Shown: one piece after another, positions 63,802 to 64,000 of the stretch
Layout of the letters: each line of letters starts with the position of its first letter
Position numbering within the stretch: position 1 is the first letter of the stretch
Assembly (NCBI GenBank): GCA_023374025.1
Contig: SIJG01000053.1
Location: 620,001 to 684,000 of the forward strand
Length of the DNA: 64,000 nt
Direction of reading: 5' to 3'
DNA from: Heterodera schachtii
Taxonomy: Eukaryota; Nematoda; Chromadorea; Rhabditida; Heteroderidae
Translations under genes and position numbers: made by a program
The notes under the pieces: model-generated
What the model was told of the DNA's origin: nothing
The model's input: only the letters and a program-made list of their open reading frames with translations
Database searches by the model: none

Positions 63802-64000
63802 CTAAAAAGTAAATAATTTCTCAAGGCTCTTAATCAATGCTTTACAAATTCAAAACATCGCCAAGCTTGGGCTAAATCTGTCAAGAAAACAATCCTATTT
63901 TATATTTTCGACACCTACAAACCCTTCTCTTCACATGTTATTTTCTTTATTTTAATAGGTCTCCTTTTGGCTGTGAGCAAAAATCGTTCGGGTAAAAAAG
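63802..64000 (-). other. Intron or upstream sequence of the glutamine-rich gene
   Basis: The acceptor just above 63801 implies that this stretch is an intron running past the window edge. Confidence 0.4.

Overview
This 64 kb window is nuclear DNA from a nematode. Every conserved gene is broken by short spliceosomal introns, many of 30-60 bases, with T-rich acceptors ending TTTCAG or TTTTAG. The proteins are standard eukaryotic housekeeping families. Tandem gene duplication, fold-back (MITE-like) repeats and a clear minority of GC-AG introns (about nine of roughly 150 introns modelled by eye) fit a tylenchid plant-parasitic nematode; from memory, high GC-AG use is known in cyst nematodes. The species is an inference. 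All exon models were read by eye from codon frame, GT/GC donors, AG acceptors and remembered family conservation. They are approximate at weakly conserved ends.

Layout. 1-7.4 kb: a gene for a secreted, single-pass membrane protein lies in a near-perfect tandem duplication of about 3.9 kb, with fold-back elements around it. 8.0-13.1 kb (minus): TRAP-alpha followed by COG3. 13.5-16.7 kb (plus): MCM5. 17.3-27.8 kb (minus): RNPS1, then USO1/p115, then two adjacent NADAR-domain genes, the second with two NADAR domains and a long coiled-coil/RG-rich tail. 28.3-30.3 kb (plus): the La RNA-binding protein. 30.3-32.0 kb: repeats. 32.1-36.3 kb (plus): a truncated YME1L-like AAA protease joined to, or abutting, a mitoguardin C-terminal domain. 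37.2-38.0 kb (minus): TRAP-gamma. 38.3-42.1 kb (plus): cap methyltransferase CMTR1, then a small unknown ORF and a three-finger (Ly6-like) secreted protein. 44.2-45.5 kb (minus): casein kinase 2 beta. 46.0-56.7 kb (plus): DDX18 helicase, proteasome ATPase RPT6, an RCCD1-like protein and lariat debranching enzyme DBR1. 57.1-58.7 kb (minus): LYRM1 and the eEF2 lysine methyltransferase. 59.1-61.2 kb (plus): cyclin E with a large insertion in its cyclin fold. 62.0-64 kb (minus): a glutamine-rich protein running off the right edge.

Most genes act in RNA processing (RNPS1, La, CMTR1, DDX18, DBR1), ER and Golgi traffic (two TRAP subunits, COG3, USO1), replication and cell cycle (MCM5, cyclin E, CK2 beta) or mitochondria (mitoguardin, LYRM1, AAA fragment). 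Several same-strand neighbours lie 60-400 bases apart, which is compatible with nematode operons.

Several well-conserved genes show one-base frame breaks next to homopolymers (CK2 beta exon 1, the USO1 tail, CMTR1 exon 7/8, NADAR exon 5/6). At least four introns lack an AG at the only plausible acceptor (DDX18, RPT6, DBR1 twice). These may be residual assembly errors and should be checked against reads before any biological reading.
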